This document shows positions 1-10,242 of a stretch of 64,000 nucleotides of DNA, in pieces; the first letter of the stretch is position 1, and every line of letters begins with the position of its first letter. The position numbers and the translations under genes were made by a program. The notes below the pieces were generated by a model. The model saw only the letters and a program-made list of their open reading frames with translations, did no database searches and was not told the origin of the DNA. The stretch comes from Pseudomonas sp. FP1742 (lineage in GTDB: Bacteria > Pseudomonadota > Gammaproteobacteria > Pseudomonadales > Pseudomonadaceae), in the NCBI RefSeq assembly GCF_030687145.1, contig NZ_CP117460.1, positions 124,001-188,000 on the forward strand, read 5' to 3'.

Positions 1-1004
<1,004 letters not shown>

Positions 1005-1147
1005 ATAACACCCAAGCAATTTGCGCTTAAAGAGCCAGATTGCGGTGTGTGAAGACGCAATGAACCGAAAGTTCGAGAAGCAAACACACAAACTATCGCA
1101 TACCCAATTTGCTGAAGCGTCGAAAGACGGTTCGGTACCCGAATTTC

Positions 1148-1263
1148 TTGACGACCATAGAGCATTGGAACCACCTGATCCCATCCCGAACTCAGCAGTG
1201 AAACGATGCATCGCCGATGGTAGTGTGGGGTTTCCCCATGTGAGAGTAGGTCATCGTCAAGAT
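1148..1263 (+). rRNA. rrf: 5S ribosomal RNA, first copy
   Basis: A 116-nt Pseudomonas-type 5S rRNA lies about 145 nt after the 23S end. It contains the conserved ccgaactcag core and the gatggtagtgtgggg loop E/helix IV region, and its ends ttgacgac and gtcatcgtcaa pair to form helix I. Its sequence is identical to the second copy at 1371-1486. A terminator follows directly. Confidence 0.96.
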
Positions 1264-1273
1264 TAAATTCCGA

Positions 1274-1310
1274 AACCCCTATCTGCATATGCAGGTAGGG
1301 GTTTTGTTTT
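1274..1310 (+). terminator. Rho-independent terminator after first 5S
   Basis: The inverted repeat aacccctatctgca / tgcaggtaggggtt is followed by ttgtttt. It is a strong hairpin plus T-tract directly after the first 5S gene, so the second 5S copy may be transcribed only by read-through or from its own signal. Confidence 0.85.
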
Positions 1311-1370
1311 AGTAGAAGTCACCGATTTTGCTGGCACGTTACCGCTGTAACGGGCTGGTCACAGAATTTC

Positions 1371-1486
1371 TTGACGACCATAGAGCATTGGAACCACCTG
1401 ATCCCATCCCGAACTCAGCAGTGAAACGATGCATCGCCGATGGTAGTGTGGGGTTTCCCCATGTGAGAGTAGGTCATCGTCAAGAT
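1371..1486 (+). rRNA. rrf: 5S ribosomal RNA, second tandem copy
   Basis: This is an exact repeat of the first 5S gene, preceded by the same gaatttc context. The 1311-1360 spacer differs from the 23S-5S spacer. A closely similar terminator follows, so the 5S plus terminator unit appears to have been duplicated together. Extra 5S copies at one rrn operon are known in fluorescent pseudomonads. Confidence 0.95.
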
Positions 1487-1496
1487 TGAATTCCGA

Positions 1497-1533
1497 AACC
1501 CCTGTCTGCGTATGCAGACAGGGGTTTTGTCTT
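1497..1533 (+). terminator. Rho-independent terminator after second 5S
   Basis: The hairpin aacccctgtctgc / gcagacaggggtt is followed by ttgtcttt. It is nearly the same as the first 5S terminator, with compensatory differences in the stem, and ends the rRNA operon. Confidence 0.85.
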
Positions 1534-1693
1534 TCTGGGCTTATAGAAATTCAAGTCCGAAGCGGGTCAGATCCCACGTCTGCATGCCTCGCTACTCTGT
1601 CGAGCCAGCAACACCAGATACAGACCAACGCCCAGTAATCCGTTCTCTCTAGCACGCCGTTCGGCGGGTATCTGACGGGTTTCGTACAAATCC

Positions 1694-1720
1694 CTAAGTT
1701 TTCTCCCGCTCGTGCCGAAA
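1694..1720 (+). promoter_or_regulatory. Candidate FliA (sigma-28) promoter for the chemoreceptor
   Basis: CTAAG (1694-1698), a 15-nt spacer and GCCGAAA (1714-1720) fit the pseudomonad FliA consensus TCAAG-N14/15-GCCGATA with few mismatches. The site lies about 120 nt before the chemoreceptor start, and chemoreceptor genes are commonly FliA-dependent. Nothing else is recognisable in 1534-1837. Confidence 0.55.
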
Positions 1721-1837
1721 GACTGGTGACACATGCGTGCACCAAAGTAGAGCGGCTTAAAAATGCCATCTGCGCTGTTACATGGAATGTTGCAACCCGG
1801 AACGCATCCCCACTTTTGGCATAAGAAGTCCCATGAA

Positions 1838-3718
1838 ATGAATCTCAAGTTCAGCCATAAAATCCTGCTAGCCGCTTCAGGCGTCGTGGTGCTGGCTTTT
1901 GCGTTGTTCACTTTGTACAACGACTATCTGCAGCGAAACACCATCCGGCAAAACCTCGAATCCTCCGTTGAGCAAGCCGGCGACCTGACCGCCAGCAGCG
2001 TGCAGAACTGGATGAGCGGCCGCGTGCTGGTCCTGGAAAATCTCGCGCAGAACGTCGCCCATCAAGGTGCCAATGCCGATCTGCCGGGACTGGTCGATCA
2101 ACCGGCACTGACCACGAACTTCCAGTTCACCTACGTCGGGCAGGCCAATGGCGTGTTCACCCAACGCCCGGACGCGAAGATGCCGGATGGCTACGATCCG
2201 CGCCAGCGCCCCTGGTACAAACAAGCCGTGGTCGCCGACAAGACCATGCTGACCCCGCCTTACATGGCCGCGGTCGGCGGGCTGGTAGTGACCATCGCGA
2301 TGCCGGTGAAAAAGAACGGCGAACTGCTGGGCGTTGTCGGTGGTGACCTGAGCCTGGAAACCCTGGTGAAGATCATCAACTCGGTGGATTTCGGTGGCAT
2401 CGGTCACGCATTCCTCGTCAGCGCCGACGGTCAGGTGATCGTCAGCCCGGACAAGGATCAGGTGATGAAGAACCTGAAAGACATCTATCCGGGTTCCAGC
2501 GTCCGCATCGAAAAGGGCAACCAGGAAGTCGAACTGAACAAGCAGGATCGCATCCTCTCGTTCACGCCAGTGAGTGGATTGCCGAATGCCGAGTGGTACG
2601 TCGGTCTGTCGATCGACAAGGCCAAGGCCTACGCGCCACTGAGCCAGTTCCGCACTTCGGCGCTGATCGCGATGTTCATTGCCGTAACCGCCATTGCAGT
2701 GCTGCTGAGTCTGCTGATCAACGTGTTGATGCGTCCGCTGACCACGATGGGCCGTGCAATGCAGGACATCGCTCAGGGCGAGGGCGACCTGACCCGGCGT
2801 CTGGTCGTGGAAAGCAAAGATGAGTTCGGCGAGTTGGGCGGTTCCTTCAACCAGTTCGTGGAGCGGATTCACGCGTCGATTTGCGAAGTGTCCTCGGCGA
2901 CCCGCCAGGTTCATGACCTGTCGCAACGGGTGATGGCATCGTCCAACGCCTCGATCATCGGATCCGACGAACAAAGCGCCCGCACCAACAGCGTGGCCGC
3001 GGCGATCAACCAATTGGGTGCCGCCACCCAGGAAATCGCCCGCAACGCCGCCGATGCTTCGCAGCACGCCAGCGGCGCGAGCGAGCAGGCCGATGACGGC
3101 CGTCAGGTGGTGGAACAAACCATTCTGGCCATGACCGAACTGTCGCAGAAAATCAGCCTGTCCTGCACGCAGATCGAAACCCTGAACGCGAGCACCGACA
3201 ACATCGGCCACATTCTGGACGTGATCAAAGGCATCTCCCAACAGACCAATTTGCTGGCGCTCAACGCGGCCATCGAAGCGGCCCGTGCCGGTGAGGCCGG
3301 TCGTGGTTTTGCGGTGGTGGCGGACGAGGTGCGCAACCTTGCTCATCGCACCCAGGAATCGGCGGAAGAGATCCACAAGATGATCAGCTCGCTGCAGATC
3401 GGTTCTCGCGAAGCGGTGACCACCATGAACGCCAGTCAGGCATCCAGCGAGCAGAGCGTAGAAGTCGCGAACCAGGCCGGCCTGCGGCTGGTCAGCGTGA
3501 CCCAGCGCATCGGCGAAATCGACGGTATGAACCAATCGGTGGCTGCGGCGACCGAAGAGCAGACCGCCGTGGTGGAAACCCTCAATGTCGACGTCAGCCA
3601 GATCAACCTGCTGAACCAGCAGAGCGTGGCCAACCTCAATGAAACATTGAAGGATTGCGATGCGCTGTCCCAGCAGGCCAATCGGTTGAAGCAACTGGTT
3701 GATAGCTTCAAGATCTGA
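1838..3718 (+). CDS. Methyl-accepting chemotaxis protein with dCache sensor
   Basis: This is a 626-residue chemoreceptor. An N-terminal membrane helix (about residues 8-30) precedes a periplasmic double-Cache domain, a second helix near 280-300, a HAMP domain, and a cytoplasmic signalling domain with a hairpin tip around [19 protein letters not shown]. The start is the ATG that begins [15 protein letters not shown]; a longer reading frame from 1763 lacks support. The sensor has the R-x-W-Y signature of amino-acid-binding dCache domains (R124, W126, Y127) and a downstream GGD aspartate (D170). The PYxD position, however, reads P-Y-M-A (A144), so a classical amino acid ligand is doubtful. It is monocistronic, with a REP pair after the stop. 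The ligand cannot be read from sequence. Confidence 0.93.
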   Translation: MNLKFSHKILLAASGVVVLAFALFTLYNDYLQRNTIRQNLESSVEQAGDLTASSVQNWMSGRVLVLENLAQNVAHQGANADLPGLVDQPALTTNFQFTYVGQANGVFTQRPDAKMPDGYDPRQRPWYKQAVVADKTMLTPPYMAAVGGLVVTIAMPVKKNGELLGVVGGDLSLETLVKIINSVDFGGIGHAFLVSADGQVIVSPDKDQVMKNLKDIYPGSSVRIEKGNQEVELNKQDRILSFTPVSGLPNAEWYVGLSIDKAKAYAPLSQFRTSALIAMFIAVTAIAVLLSLLINVLMRPLTTMGRAMQDIAQGEGDLTRRLVVESKDEFGELGGSFNQFVERIHASICEVSSATRQVHDLSQRVMASSNASIIGSDEQSARTNSVAAAINQLGAATQEIARNAADASQHASGASEQADDGRQVVEQTILAMTELSQKISLSCTQIETLNASTDNIGHILDVIKGISQQTNLLALNAAIEAARAGEAGRGFAVVADEVRNLAHRTQESAEEIHKMISSLQIGSREAVTTMNASQASSEQSVEVANQAGLRLVSVTQRIGEIDGMNQSVAAATEEQTAVVETLNVDVSQINLLNQQSVANLNETLKDCDALSQQANRLKQLVDSFKI

Positions 3719-3750
3719 TTGAGGTCAGTTGAACCGCGTTATCGTTGAAT

Positions 3751-3826
3751 CGCGGGCAAACCCGCTCCCACATGGTCTGTGTCGTACACACATTCCCTGT
3801 GGGAGCGGGCTTGCCCGCGAAAGCGG
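3751..3826. repeat. REP pair (REPIN) between convergent genes
   Basis: Two inverted REP units, cgcgggcaaacccgctcccaca and its complement, are separated by about 30 nt. The element sits between the convergent chemoreceptor and mgoD genes and could act as a bidirectional terminator. Confidence 0.85.
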
Positions 3827-3853
3827 TAGATCAGTCACCGCCAAACCGAAGCC

Positions 3854-4321
3854 TTAAACAAACAGCTTCACCACATTCCCCATCGCATCATCGGCAAACC
3901 CCTGAACGAAATCCTTGAACCCCGGCAGGGCCTCGGCCCCGCCCTGGGCCGGTTCGGCGATGATGGTCCAGGTTGCCCGCGACTTGTCTGCGCCCAGGGA
4001 TTCCACATTCATCGCCGCCCACAAATTGGCCACGCCCAAGGTGTTGTAGATGGTAGTCCAAGTCATGTTCAGCGCCTGGTCATCCCGGGAGTTGAGCTGC
4101 TCGACCACCAGGTTGCCGTCCTTGAAGAATTTCTTGCGCAGCGACGATACGCCTTCACCCGTCATCTCGATGTGCGACAGCGCCGGAATGAATTTGTCGA
4201 AGCCGGAAAAGTTACCGACCACCGCCCAGACTTGCGCTGCGTCAGCCGGTACGTTCACCGAAGACACAACATGACAGCCTTGAGGGTTTTTGATCAGGGT
4301 ATCGGGTTGCAGAGTGTTCAT
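3854..4321 (-). CDS. mgoD: SRPBCC/polyketide-cyclase-like protein, MgoD/PvfD type
   Basis: This 155-residue START/SRPBCC-fold protein (the 'polyketide cyclase' family) has the typical N-terminal strand with V-x-x-P-A-x-x-V-W, followed by F-x-x-F-x-K-F-I-P. It is the last gene of a four-gene minus-strand operon, 29 nt after the NRPS-like gene and with a GGAG ribosome site. Gene order and family composition match mgoBCAD of P. syringae and pvfABCD of P. entomophila, where this gene is the fourth member. Its chemical role there is not settled as far as I know. The family assignment is firm; the symbol rests on operon context. Confidence 0.85.
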   Translation of the reverse strand: MNTLQPDTLIKNPQGCHVVSSVNVPADAAQVWAVVGNFSGFDKFIPALSHIEMTGEGVSSLRKKFFKDGNLVVEQLNSRDDQALNMTWTTIYNTLGVANLWAAMNVESLGADKSRATWTIIAEPAQGGAEALPGFKDFVQGFADDAMGNVVKLFV

Positions 4322-4350
4322 GGTTTTTGCTCCGTGCTTGGTTAGGTGAA

Positions 4351-7300
4351 TCAGATGAAGTTGATTTCTTTGAGGTAGTCGCAGCCGCGTCGCAGCAGCG
4401 CCGGGGATTTTTCCGGGTAGTGCGCGCCCATCTGCCGCACGCCCGCCTGAGCGTTGTCGTGGCCGATCATCGAGATGTCGCCGATGTCTTCCTCAAAGCC
4501 GTTGAGGTAGAAACCCAGTACGCCAAACAGCGCGTTATCGCTGTCGACCCGGCCCAGTTGCTGCTGCCAGTCGGCGACGCTGACCATCGAGAATTCCCGA
4601 CCGGCTTCGCGAAAGGACGCCACGTAGGTGTCCCAGCTCAGGGGTTCGGGGTTGTGCAGGTTGAACACCGCTTTTTCGGCCTGGTAACGGCTGGCATGAA
4701 AGGCGATGAAACGGGCGAGAAAATCCACCGGCATCAGGTCGAAATTCAGTGCGAACTCTGGCACCTGGCCGAGCTGGATCGAGCCCTTGAGCATTAGCAT
4801 CAGGCGATTCTTGTGGGGCTGGCAGACGCCGGTGAGGCTGTTGAAGCTGATGTTGCCGGGGCGGTAAAGGTTGACCCGCACCCCACGTTCCCGCGCCCTT
4901 TCGAGAATCCGCTCGCCGACCCATTTGGACAGGTTGTAGCCGTTCTTGATGTAGATCGGCGGCGTCTGCGCAGCGGGCAATTCCAGCACCCGGCCATCCT
5001 CGGAAATCGTGCTGGACGCCGAGAGCGTCGAGACGAAGTTGAAGATCTTCTTGCTACGTCCTTCACACAGGCGCAGGCACTCGAAAATCGGCTCGACGTT
5101 GTCCCGCGCCAACGACTCGTAATCAAGGACGTGATTGACGTTGGCGGCGTTGTGCACCAGTGCGCCGAACTCTCGATCCAGCCGTTCGTAAACCGCTTCG
5201 CTGAGCCCCAGTTGCGGGCGCGTGATGTCTGCTGCGTAAACCCGCACCCGGCTCAGGTCCAGATGTTCCAGACGGTTTTCCCGCAACGCATCCGTGAAGC
5301 GTTGCGCCGCCGATTGCCCACCGCCATCGCGCACCAGGCACGCCACTTCGCTGGCGCCCCAGGCCAGCAGCGCCTCGACGATATGCACTCCGACAAAGCT
5401 GTTGGCACCGGTGACGATCACCTTGTGTACATCGCCCATTCGGCTGACCGGCAATGGCTCGATGTCCAATTCGCGAAAGGCATCGGTCAGGGCTTTTTCG
5501 CTCAGCACTTCCTCGGTCCCGGAGCCGCGCACCAACGTCGCCAGCTTCGCAATCGTCGGCAGCTCGATGAAGCGATTGATCGAGATGCTGCGGCCGAACT
5601 CTTCACGCAAACGCAGGAGCATGCGCGACAGCAGGATCGAGTGCCCGCCGAGGTTGAAGAAACTTTCGTCGGTGGAGATGGCGCTGGCGGGCAGTTCCAG
5701 CAGCTCGGCCCAGATCTCCAGCAACAGCGCTTCATCGGCGCTGGTGGGCAAACGCCGTGGGCTGTTTTCGGTCACGTTGACGGGCAGTTCCAGCAGCGCT
5801 TTACGGTCGACCTTGCCGTTGCTGGCGAACGGCATGCTCGCCAGTTCGGTCCAGGCGCTCGGCTGCATGTAGTCCGGCAGAAACTGCATCGCGTGGGCCT
5901 TCAAGGCTTCGCGAGCGGCGCCGGGTTGCGCTTCCTGAGGTTGGGCGAGAAAGGCCAGAATCCGTCGATGGCGGTCGATGACCACCGCCACCTGACGGTA
6001 CAGCTGACTGTCGCGCAGGCAGCGTTCGATCTCTTCCGGCTCGACCCGAAAGCCGCGAATCTTCACCTGATTGTCTCGCCGTCCGCATAGCTCGATACCG
6101 TCGGCGGTCCACTTGGCCATGTCGCCGGAGCGGTAGGCACGCAAACTCTGGCCGTTCGGCAGGCTCAGGTTCAGATAGCGTTCGGCTGTCTGTTGCGGGT
6201 TGTTCAGGTAACCCAGGCAAACCCCCGGACCGACGATGTACAACTCACCGACGGTGTGCTCGGTCACCGGTTGCAAGTCCTCATCGAGGATCAGCACCTG
6301 ACTGTTGGCAATCGGTGCGCCGAGGGTCCGGTTGCTGTCGCCGGTACGCAGTTGCCGCGCGGTGATCAGCACCGTGGCTTCGGTCGGGCCATAGAGGTTG
6401 TAGAGATTGCCTTGGCGGGTCAGTTGCTGGATGACATAGGGTTCGCAGACATCGCCGCCGGTCATCACGTGGTCAAGGACCTGCAACTGATCCAGCGGCA
6501 GAATGCTCAACAGGGCCGGCGGCAAAAAGGCGTGACTGAGTTGCTGATGACGGATCAGCTCGACCAGTTGCAGCGGGTCGCGACGTTGGTCCTCGTTGGG
6601 CACGATCAGCTCGGCGCCCTGCAGCAACGTCGGGAAAATATCGATCAGCGACGAGTCGAAACTCAACGATGAAAACTGCAACACCCGGCTCTGTTCGGTC
6701 AGCTGTACGTAGTCGGCGTACCACGCGGTGAAGTGCGCGAGGTTGGCCTGGCTGAGCAACACGCCTTTGGGATGACCCGTGGTACCCGAGGTATAGAGCG
6801 CCATGCATGGCGCATCGAGAGCGGGTCGCTGGCGCATCAAGGGTTGATCGATATTTACGTCGTTGATGTCGCTAGCGCTGATGTCCAGCCCCGGCATCGC
6901 GTCGCTGAGCGGGTGTTCTCCGTCATGCAGCAGCAACACCGCCCCGGCGTTTTCCAGAATGTACTGCTGACGCTGCAGCGGGTGACTTGGCTCCAGCGGC
7001 AGGTACACCGCGCCGCTGCCCAGGATCGCCAGAATTCCCGCATACAGCGCGCTGCATTTTGGCAGGCAGATCCCGACCACCAATGGTCCTTGATGCTGAT
7101 CGAGCAATGGTTGCAAACGCTGCTGGATGGCGCGGCTATGGGCGTGCAGTTCTCGATAGCTCAGCGACGTGCCGGCGATGTTCAGCGCCGCACGCTCGGC
7201 AGACTGAATGAAGCGCTGTTCGAGCCGCTCGATCATCGGGATCTGCCCGAGTTGCAGCAGCCGTGGTTCAGCCGTGGTGTTGAACCGATGGACGAAGGCC

Positions 7301-7767
7301 AGGTGCTCTAAAAACAGCAGGTTTTCCACCTGTTCGAAGTGCGCGGAAATCGTCGGCTCGGCCTGCAGGAAATACTCGGCATCCCGGGAGAAGCGGCTGA
7401 CCAGCAGCGCCACATGATCGACCAGCTCGGTCACTGCCCGCAGGCGCAATGCCTGGCCGTTGCCGGACAACTCTTCGGCGACCGGCACGCGAGTCAACTG
7501 CGTCGAGTTGTACGTGCACAGCAGGTCCAGCGGCGGCAGGCCACAGGCTCCCGGCAGCCCGACACCCACCTGCAGCAGCAGGTGCGGTGCACTGCCGAAG
7601 TCCCGAAATGGCAGGCTCGTATCATCGATCAGCAAATCAAACGTGCCCGGCGGCTGTTCCACCGGATTCGAAATCCGTGCCAGTGAATGACCGTGTTGTT
7701 CGAGTTCCTGCGCCAGTTCGGTCAGGGCCTGGCTTTGCCCGATGAGCAAAATATCGAGACGTCTCAT
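4351..7767 (-). CDS. mgoA: NRPS-like enzyme, A-T-reductase (MgoA/PvfC type)
   Basis: This 1,138-residue single-module synthetase has no condensation domain. After about 180 N-terminal residues of uncertain fold comes an adenylation domain with YTSGTTGHPKG, NLYGPTEAT and YRSGDMAKW core motifs. Next is a carrier domain with the phosphopantetheine site FFNLGGHSILLS, and then a thioester-reductase (NAD(P)-binding Rossmann) domain with VTGANSFVG and a Y-N-L-S-K catalytic Tyr/Lys pair. In the mgo and pvf systems the homologue activates a branched-chain amino acid, and reductive release is part of making the diazeniumdiolate signal. The ribosome site AGGAG lies 7 nt before ATG. The specificity pocket was not decoded, so valine versus leucine is open. 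Confidence 0.92.
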   Translation of the reverse strand: MRRLDILLIGQSQALTELAQELEQHGHSLARISNPVEQPPGTFDLLIDDTSLPFRDFGSAPHLLLQVGVGLPGACGLPPLDLLCTYNSTQLTRVPVAEELSGNGQALRLRAVTELVDHVALLVSRFSRDAEYFLQAEPTISAHFEQVENLLFLEHLAFVHRFNTTAEPRLLQLGQIPMIERLEQRFIQSAERAALNIAGTSLSYRELHAHSRAIQQRLQPLLDQHQGPLVVGICLPKCSALYAGILAILGSGAVYLPLEPSHPLQRQQYILENAGAVLLLHDGEHPLSDAMPGLDISASDINDVNIDQPLMRQRPALDAPCMALYTSGTTGHPKGVLLSQANLAHFTAWYADYVQLTEQSRVLQFSSLSFDSSLIDIFPTLLQGAELIVPNEDQRRDPLQLVELIRHQQLSHAFLPPALLSILPLDQLQVLDHVMTGGDVCEPYVIQQLTRQGNLYNLYGPTEATVLITARQLRTGDSNRTLGAPIANSQVLILDEDLQPVTEHTVGELYIVGPGVCLGYLNNPQQTAERYLNLSLPNGQSLRAYRSGDMAKWTADGIELCGRRDNQVKIRGFRVEPEEIERCLRDSQLYRQVAVVIDRHRRILAFLAQPQEAQPGAAREALKAHAMQFLPDYMQPSAWTELASMPFASNGKVDRKALLELPVNVTENSPRRLPTSADEALLLEIWAELLELPASAISTDESFFNLGGHSILLSRMLLRLREEFGRSISINRFIELPTIAKLATLVRGSGTEEVLSEKALTDAFRELDIEPLPVSRMGDVHKVIVTGANSFVGVHIVEALLAWGASEVACLVRDGGGQSAAQRFTDALRENRLEHLDLSRVRVYAADITRPQLGLSEAVYERLDREFGALVHNAANVNHVLDYESLARDNVEPIFECLRLCEGRSKKIFNFVSTLSASSTISEDGRVLELPAAQTPPIYIKNGYNLSKWVGERILERARERGVRVNLYRPGNISFNSLTGVCQPHKNRLMLMLKGSIQLGQVPEFALNFDLMPVDFLARFIAFHASRYQAEKAVFNLHNPEPLSWDTYVASFREAGREFSMVSVADWQQQLGRVDSDNALFGVLGFYLNGFEEDIGDISMIGHDNAQAGVRQMGAHYPEKSPALLRRGCDYLKEINFI

Positions 7768-7780
7768 GATGTTCTCCTCG

Positions 7781-8710
7781 TTAAACCAGGTAGTCGCTCA
7801 GGGCGCTTTGCACGCACGGTGAATCGAGCAGCGAACTGCTGCGGAAAAACCGCACGATGTTGGCGACCAGCGGGTGATGGCGATTGATCGGGAAGGCCAG
7901 CCCCGACACTTCGCTCTTGAGGGCCTGACGCGCCACGTCGCTGATCTGCAAGGCGTCGATCAGGTGGAAGTCGAAGGACTTCTGGATGTCGTTGGTCAGG
8001 TAATGGCTGATGAACACCGGCAGGATGTGCGCGATGCACTGGCGATCGTCTTCGCTTGCGGTGTGCCAATAGATGCGCACCAGCCGCGACCAGAACCCGG
8101 AATGACGACCCTCGTCGAGCAAGTGGTCGGCCATCAGGCCCTTGATCGACTGCTTGACTGTGTCGTCCTTGGCGAACGCCGCCACATCGCCGGTCACGGT
8201 GTTCTCGGCGATGGCCACGCAGATCAGCTCGACGGCGCTGCGCAGGTGCTCCGGTGCAAGCGCCACGGCCGCCGGGATGGCGCGGCTCAGTTCGATTTCA
8301 TCGGGCAATTCGATCGGCGCAATGCCGGTCATGGCGACCGTCTGCTGCATGAAGTCCATGGCCACCAGGGCGTGATAATCCTCGTCCACCACCACGGTCA
8401 TGGCGTCGTAGCGACAGGCGAACGGGAACGCCACGCTGAAGCGGTTTTTAGCGATGCTGCGGGCGGTCTTGTCGACGATCTCGGTTTCGAAAATCACCAC
8501 GTCGTTGATGAACTTGTACAGCGTCTGCACCAGGGCGAAGTCACGTTGTTCCGGGCACTCGCGCAGGAAGGTTTCACTCAGCACCAGTGGCTGCCGGCTC
8601 AGCGGATAGATCAGCTTGTCGTCGTTCTCCAGCACGCGCCGGGGGCGGGTGCGAATGGTTGCGCGGCTTTCCCAGGCGTCGGCAAAGGATTGGTAGTCGG
8701 CGGCGTTCAT
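7781..8710 (-). CDS. mgoC: Diiron N-oxygenase, AurF-like (MgoC/PvfB type)
   Basis: This 309-residue protein belongs to the AurF/p-aminobenzoate N-oxygenase family. Candidate metal ligands fall in F-E-T-E-I, D-E-D-Y-H, A-E-N-T and D-E-G-R-H-S, the spaced Glu/His pattern of a helical diiron centre. The start is the ATG whose ATGA overlaps the stop of the preceding gene; a longer frame from 8761 would run into that gene. In the characterised systems the homologue oxidises nitrogen during assembly of the N-nitroso-hydroxylamine (diazeniumdiolate) group. Translational coupling on both sides indicates stoichiometric expression. Confidence 0.9.
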   Translation of the reverse strand: MNAADYQSFADAWESRATIRTRPRRVLENDDKLIYPLSRQPLVLSETFLRECPEQRDFALVQTLYKFINDVVIFETEIVDKTARSIAKNRFSVAFPFACRYDAMTVVVDEDYHALVAMDFMQQTVAMTGIAPIELPDEIELSRAIPAAVALAPEHLRSAVELICVAIAENTVTGDVAAFAKDDTVKQSIKGLMADHLLDEGRHSGFWSRLVRIYWHTASEDDRQCIAHILPVFISHYLTNDIQKSFDFHLIDALQISDVARQALKSEVSGLAFPINRHHPLVANIVRFFRSSSLLDSPCVQSALSDYLV

Positions 8711-9483
8711 GCATTCACCTCGGCAACCGGTTCGCTCATGCTCAGGCGCAAGCCGTCCCACAGGGCGATGCGACTTTCCACGGCGGCGATGGCGCTGGCA
8801 TAAACGTCTTCTTCACGCTGCGGATCGCCATCGACCAGGCGGGCGAGGAGTTTTTCTGCCGCCGGGCCATGGTCTTCGGAGTCGACTTCGATGTGCCGCT
8901 CCAGGTAGTAACGGAAGGTCGGCGCCTGTTCAATGCCAATGCCCCAGTCGTCGAGAATTCGCTGGAACATCTGCGGGATGACACTCTCGCGACCGTGCAG
9001 AAACGCCGCCGCCACACTGTGCCCCGGCGCATGCAACGCGGTGTGCAAGGTGTGACGCACGAACTGCGCGGCCGCCGGGTCGACGTCCACGCTTTGCAAC
9101 GCCACGTCGTAGCTCACGCCTTCTTTTTGCAGCGTCACGAACCGCTCGACGGCGACCGTGCTTGCACCGACTTCGCGCATCGCATCCAGGTACAACTCGA
9201 AATGGCTGTAGTGACCTTGGGCGGGGCGATCGTCGGACTCTTCACCGAGCACGATTTCGTTGATCAGGCGGGCGGCCTGCGGATCTCGCGGCGGCAGCCA
9301 GGGCAACTGAACGCACGTCAGTTCCTGCTGCAGGCGCTTGGTCAACGACATGAAATCCCACACCGCAAACACATGGGTTTCCATGAAGCGTTGAAGGACC
9401 GATAACGAATGTATTTCAGAGAAGATCGGGTGCGCACTAAGTTCTGCTTTCTTCTGATTAAGACGGTCTTTAGTCGGTTTCAT
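8707..9483 (-). CDS. mgoB: Heme-oxygenase-like diiron protein, DUF3050 (MgoB/PvfA type)
   Basis: This 258-residue all-helical protein of the DUF3050 / heme-oxygenase-like oxidase class is the first gene of the operon. It starts [12 protein letters not shown] and has the family's F-x-E-x-H-x-F-A-V-W-D-F-M segment early ([10 protein letters not shown]). Later Glu, His and Asp residues in H-Y-S-H-F-E-L-Y and [13 protein letters not shown] are plausible metal ligands. It ends in a 4-nt ATGA overlap with mgoC. In mgo and pvf clusters this protein is essential, probably as a second oxidase in signal formation. The symbol is by context. Confidence 0.88.
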   Translation of the reverse strand: MKPTKDRLNQKKAELSAHPIFSEIHSLSVLQRFMETHVFAVWDFMSLTKRLQQELTCVQLPWLPPRDPQAARLINEIVLGEESDDRPAQGHYSHFELYLDAMREVGASTVAVERFVTLQKEGVSYDVALQSVDVDPAAAQFVRHTLHTALHAPGHSVAAAFLHGRESVIPQMFQRILDDWGIGIEQAPTFRYYLERHIEVDSEDHGPAAEKLLARLVDGDPQREEDVYASAIAAVESRIALWDGLRLSMSEPVAEVNA

Positions 9484-10242
9484 GAGCGAGCCTATAAGAG
9501 TGATCCGGAATACCGTTGAGGGTGGTGTCGATCAATAATTAACGGTTGCTTGAAGTTTTCTATTGGCGAAAGTGGGCCTCAATTGAATTGATGATTTTCA
9601 GGTTTGTGCAATCGCCAAGTAGTGCCTGGTTGCCCTGTATTTATGGGCGGCGGAGAAAAACTAATACACGAATAAAGTTTCCGGCAAGTCATTTTTTAAT
9701 TAATTTAAAGTTTAACTTTGTTGGGCGCGACAAGTTCCAATAAGACTTTTATATAAAGTTTTATTTGGGCGTAGTTGCTCCTTTCGGCTTATATTCGCCA
9801 AAATTAAAATAAAGAGTGAATGCCTCACTCAGAGCAACTTTCTACTTGGATCTTTAATGTGATCTGAGGGGGTGGAAGTGGGCTGGGAACGACGCCGGTT
9901 CTTCCTTTCCCGTGACAAGACTCCTTCCATTGGTTCTTGGTGCGGGTGACTGCTCCGCGGGTGCGGTGCGTCGCCCGTCATTATTCGTTGGCAGCTCAAG
10001 AGTGAGCGTAATTCACGGCAGTCGCTATCACCCCTGCATGATCTGATAGGTGCAATTATCGGGCTTGAGGATGGCAGGGCTTTGGGGAGAGGGCATGAAG
10101 TCGCCGCACACCAGTCCGGTATGAGCGAAAGGGGATTTGTAAGCAGATTTGTTCGTGGAGTAATCCCGGTGCGGATCAGCTCGAAAACGCGGCAAACGAA
10201 AGCGGATCGTTCAATAGGCTCGCTCGGGGCTGTCGCCGCGAT
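9484..10242. other. Gene-free, AT-rich leader region upstream of mgoB
   Basis: No convincing gene is seen in 759 nt. The 9540-9830 half is much more AT-rich than the rest of the window, with runs such as ttttttaattaatttaaag and ttttatataaagttttatt, and should hold the mgo promoter. No clear LuxR-type box or perfect sigma-70 pair was found for the minus strand. Short plus-strand frames at 9546-9743 and 10082-10288 lack good ribosome sites and family resemblance. The 9840-10242 half has normal GC and nothing recognisable. Confidence 0.6.

Noticed and set aside
1877..3694. 605-codon minus-strand frame opposite the chemoreceptor
   Set aside because: The plus strand encodes a textbook chemoreceptor; the antisense product has no recognisable family and no start signals.
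3751..3826. REP hairpins as attachment sites or insertion-sequence ends
   Set aside because: The same palindromic unit recurs in eight intergenic places without a transposase or integrase between copies, which fits REPINs.
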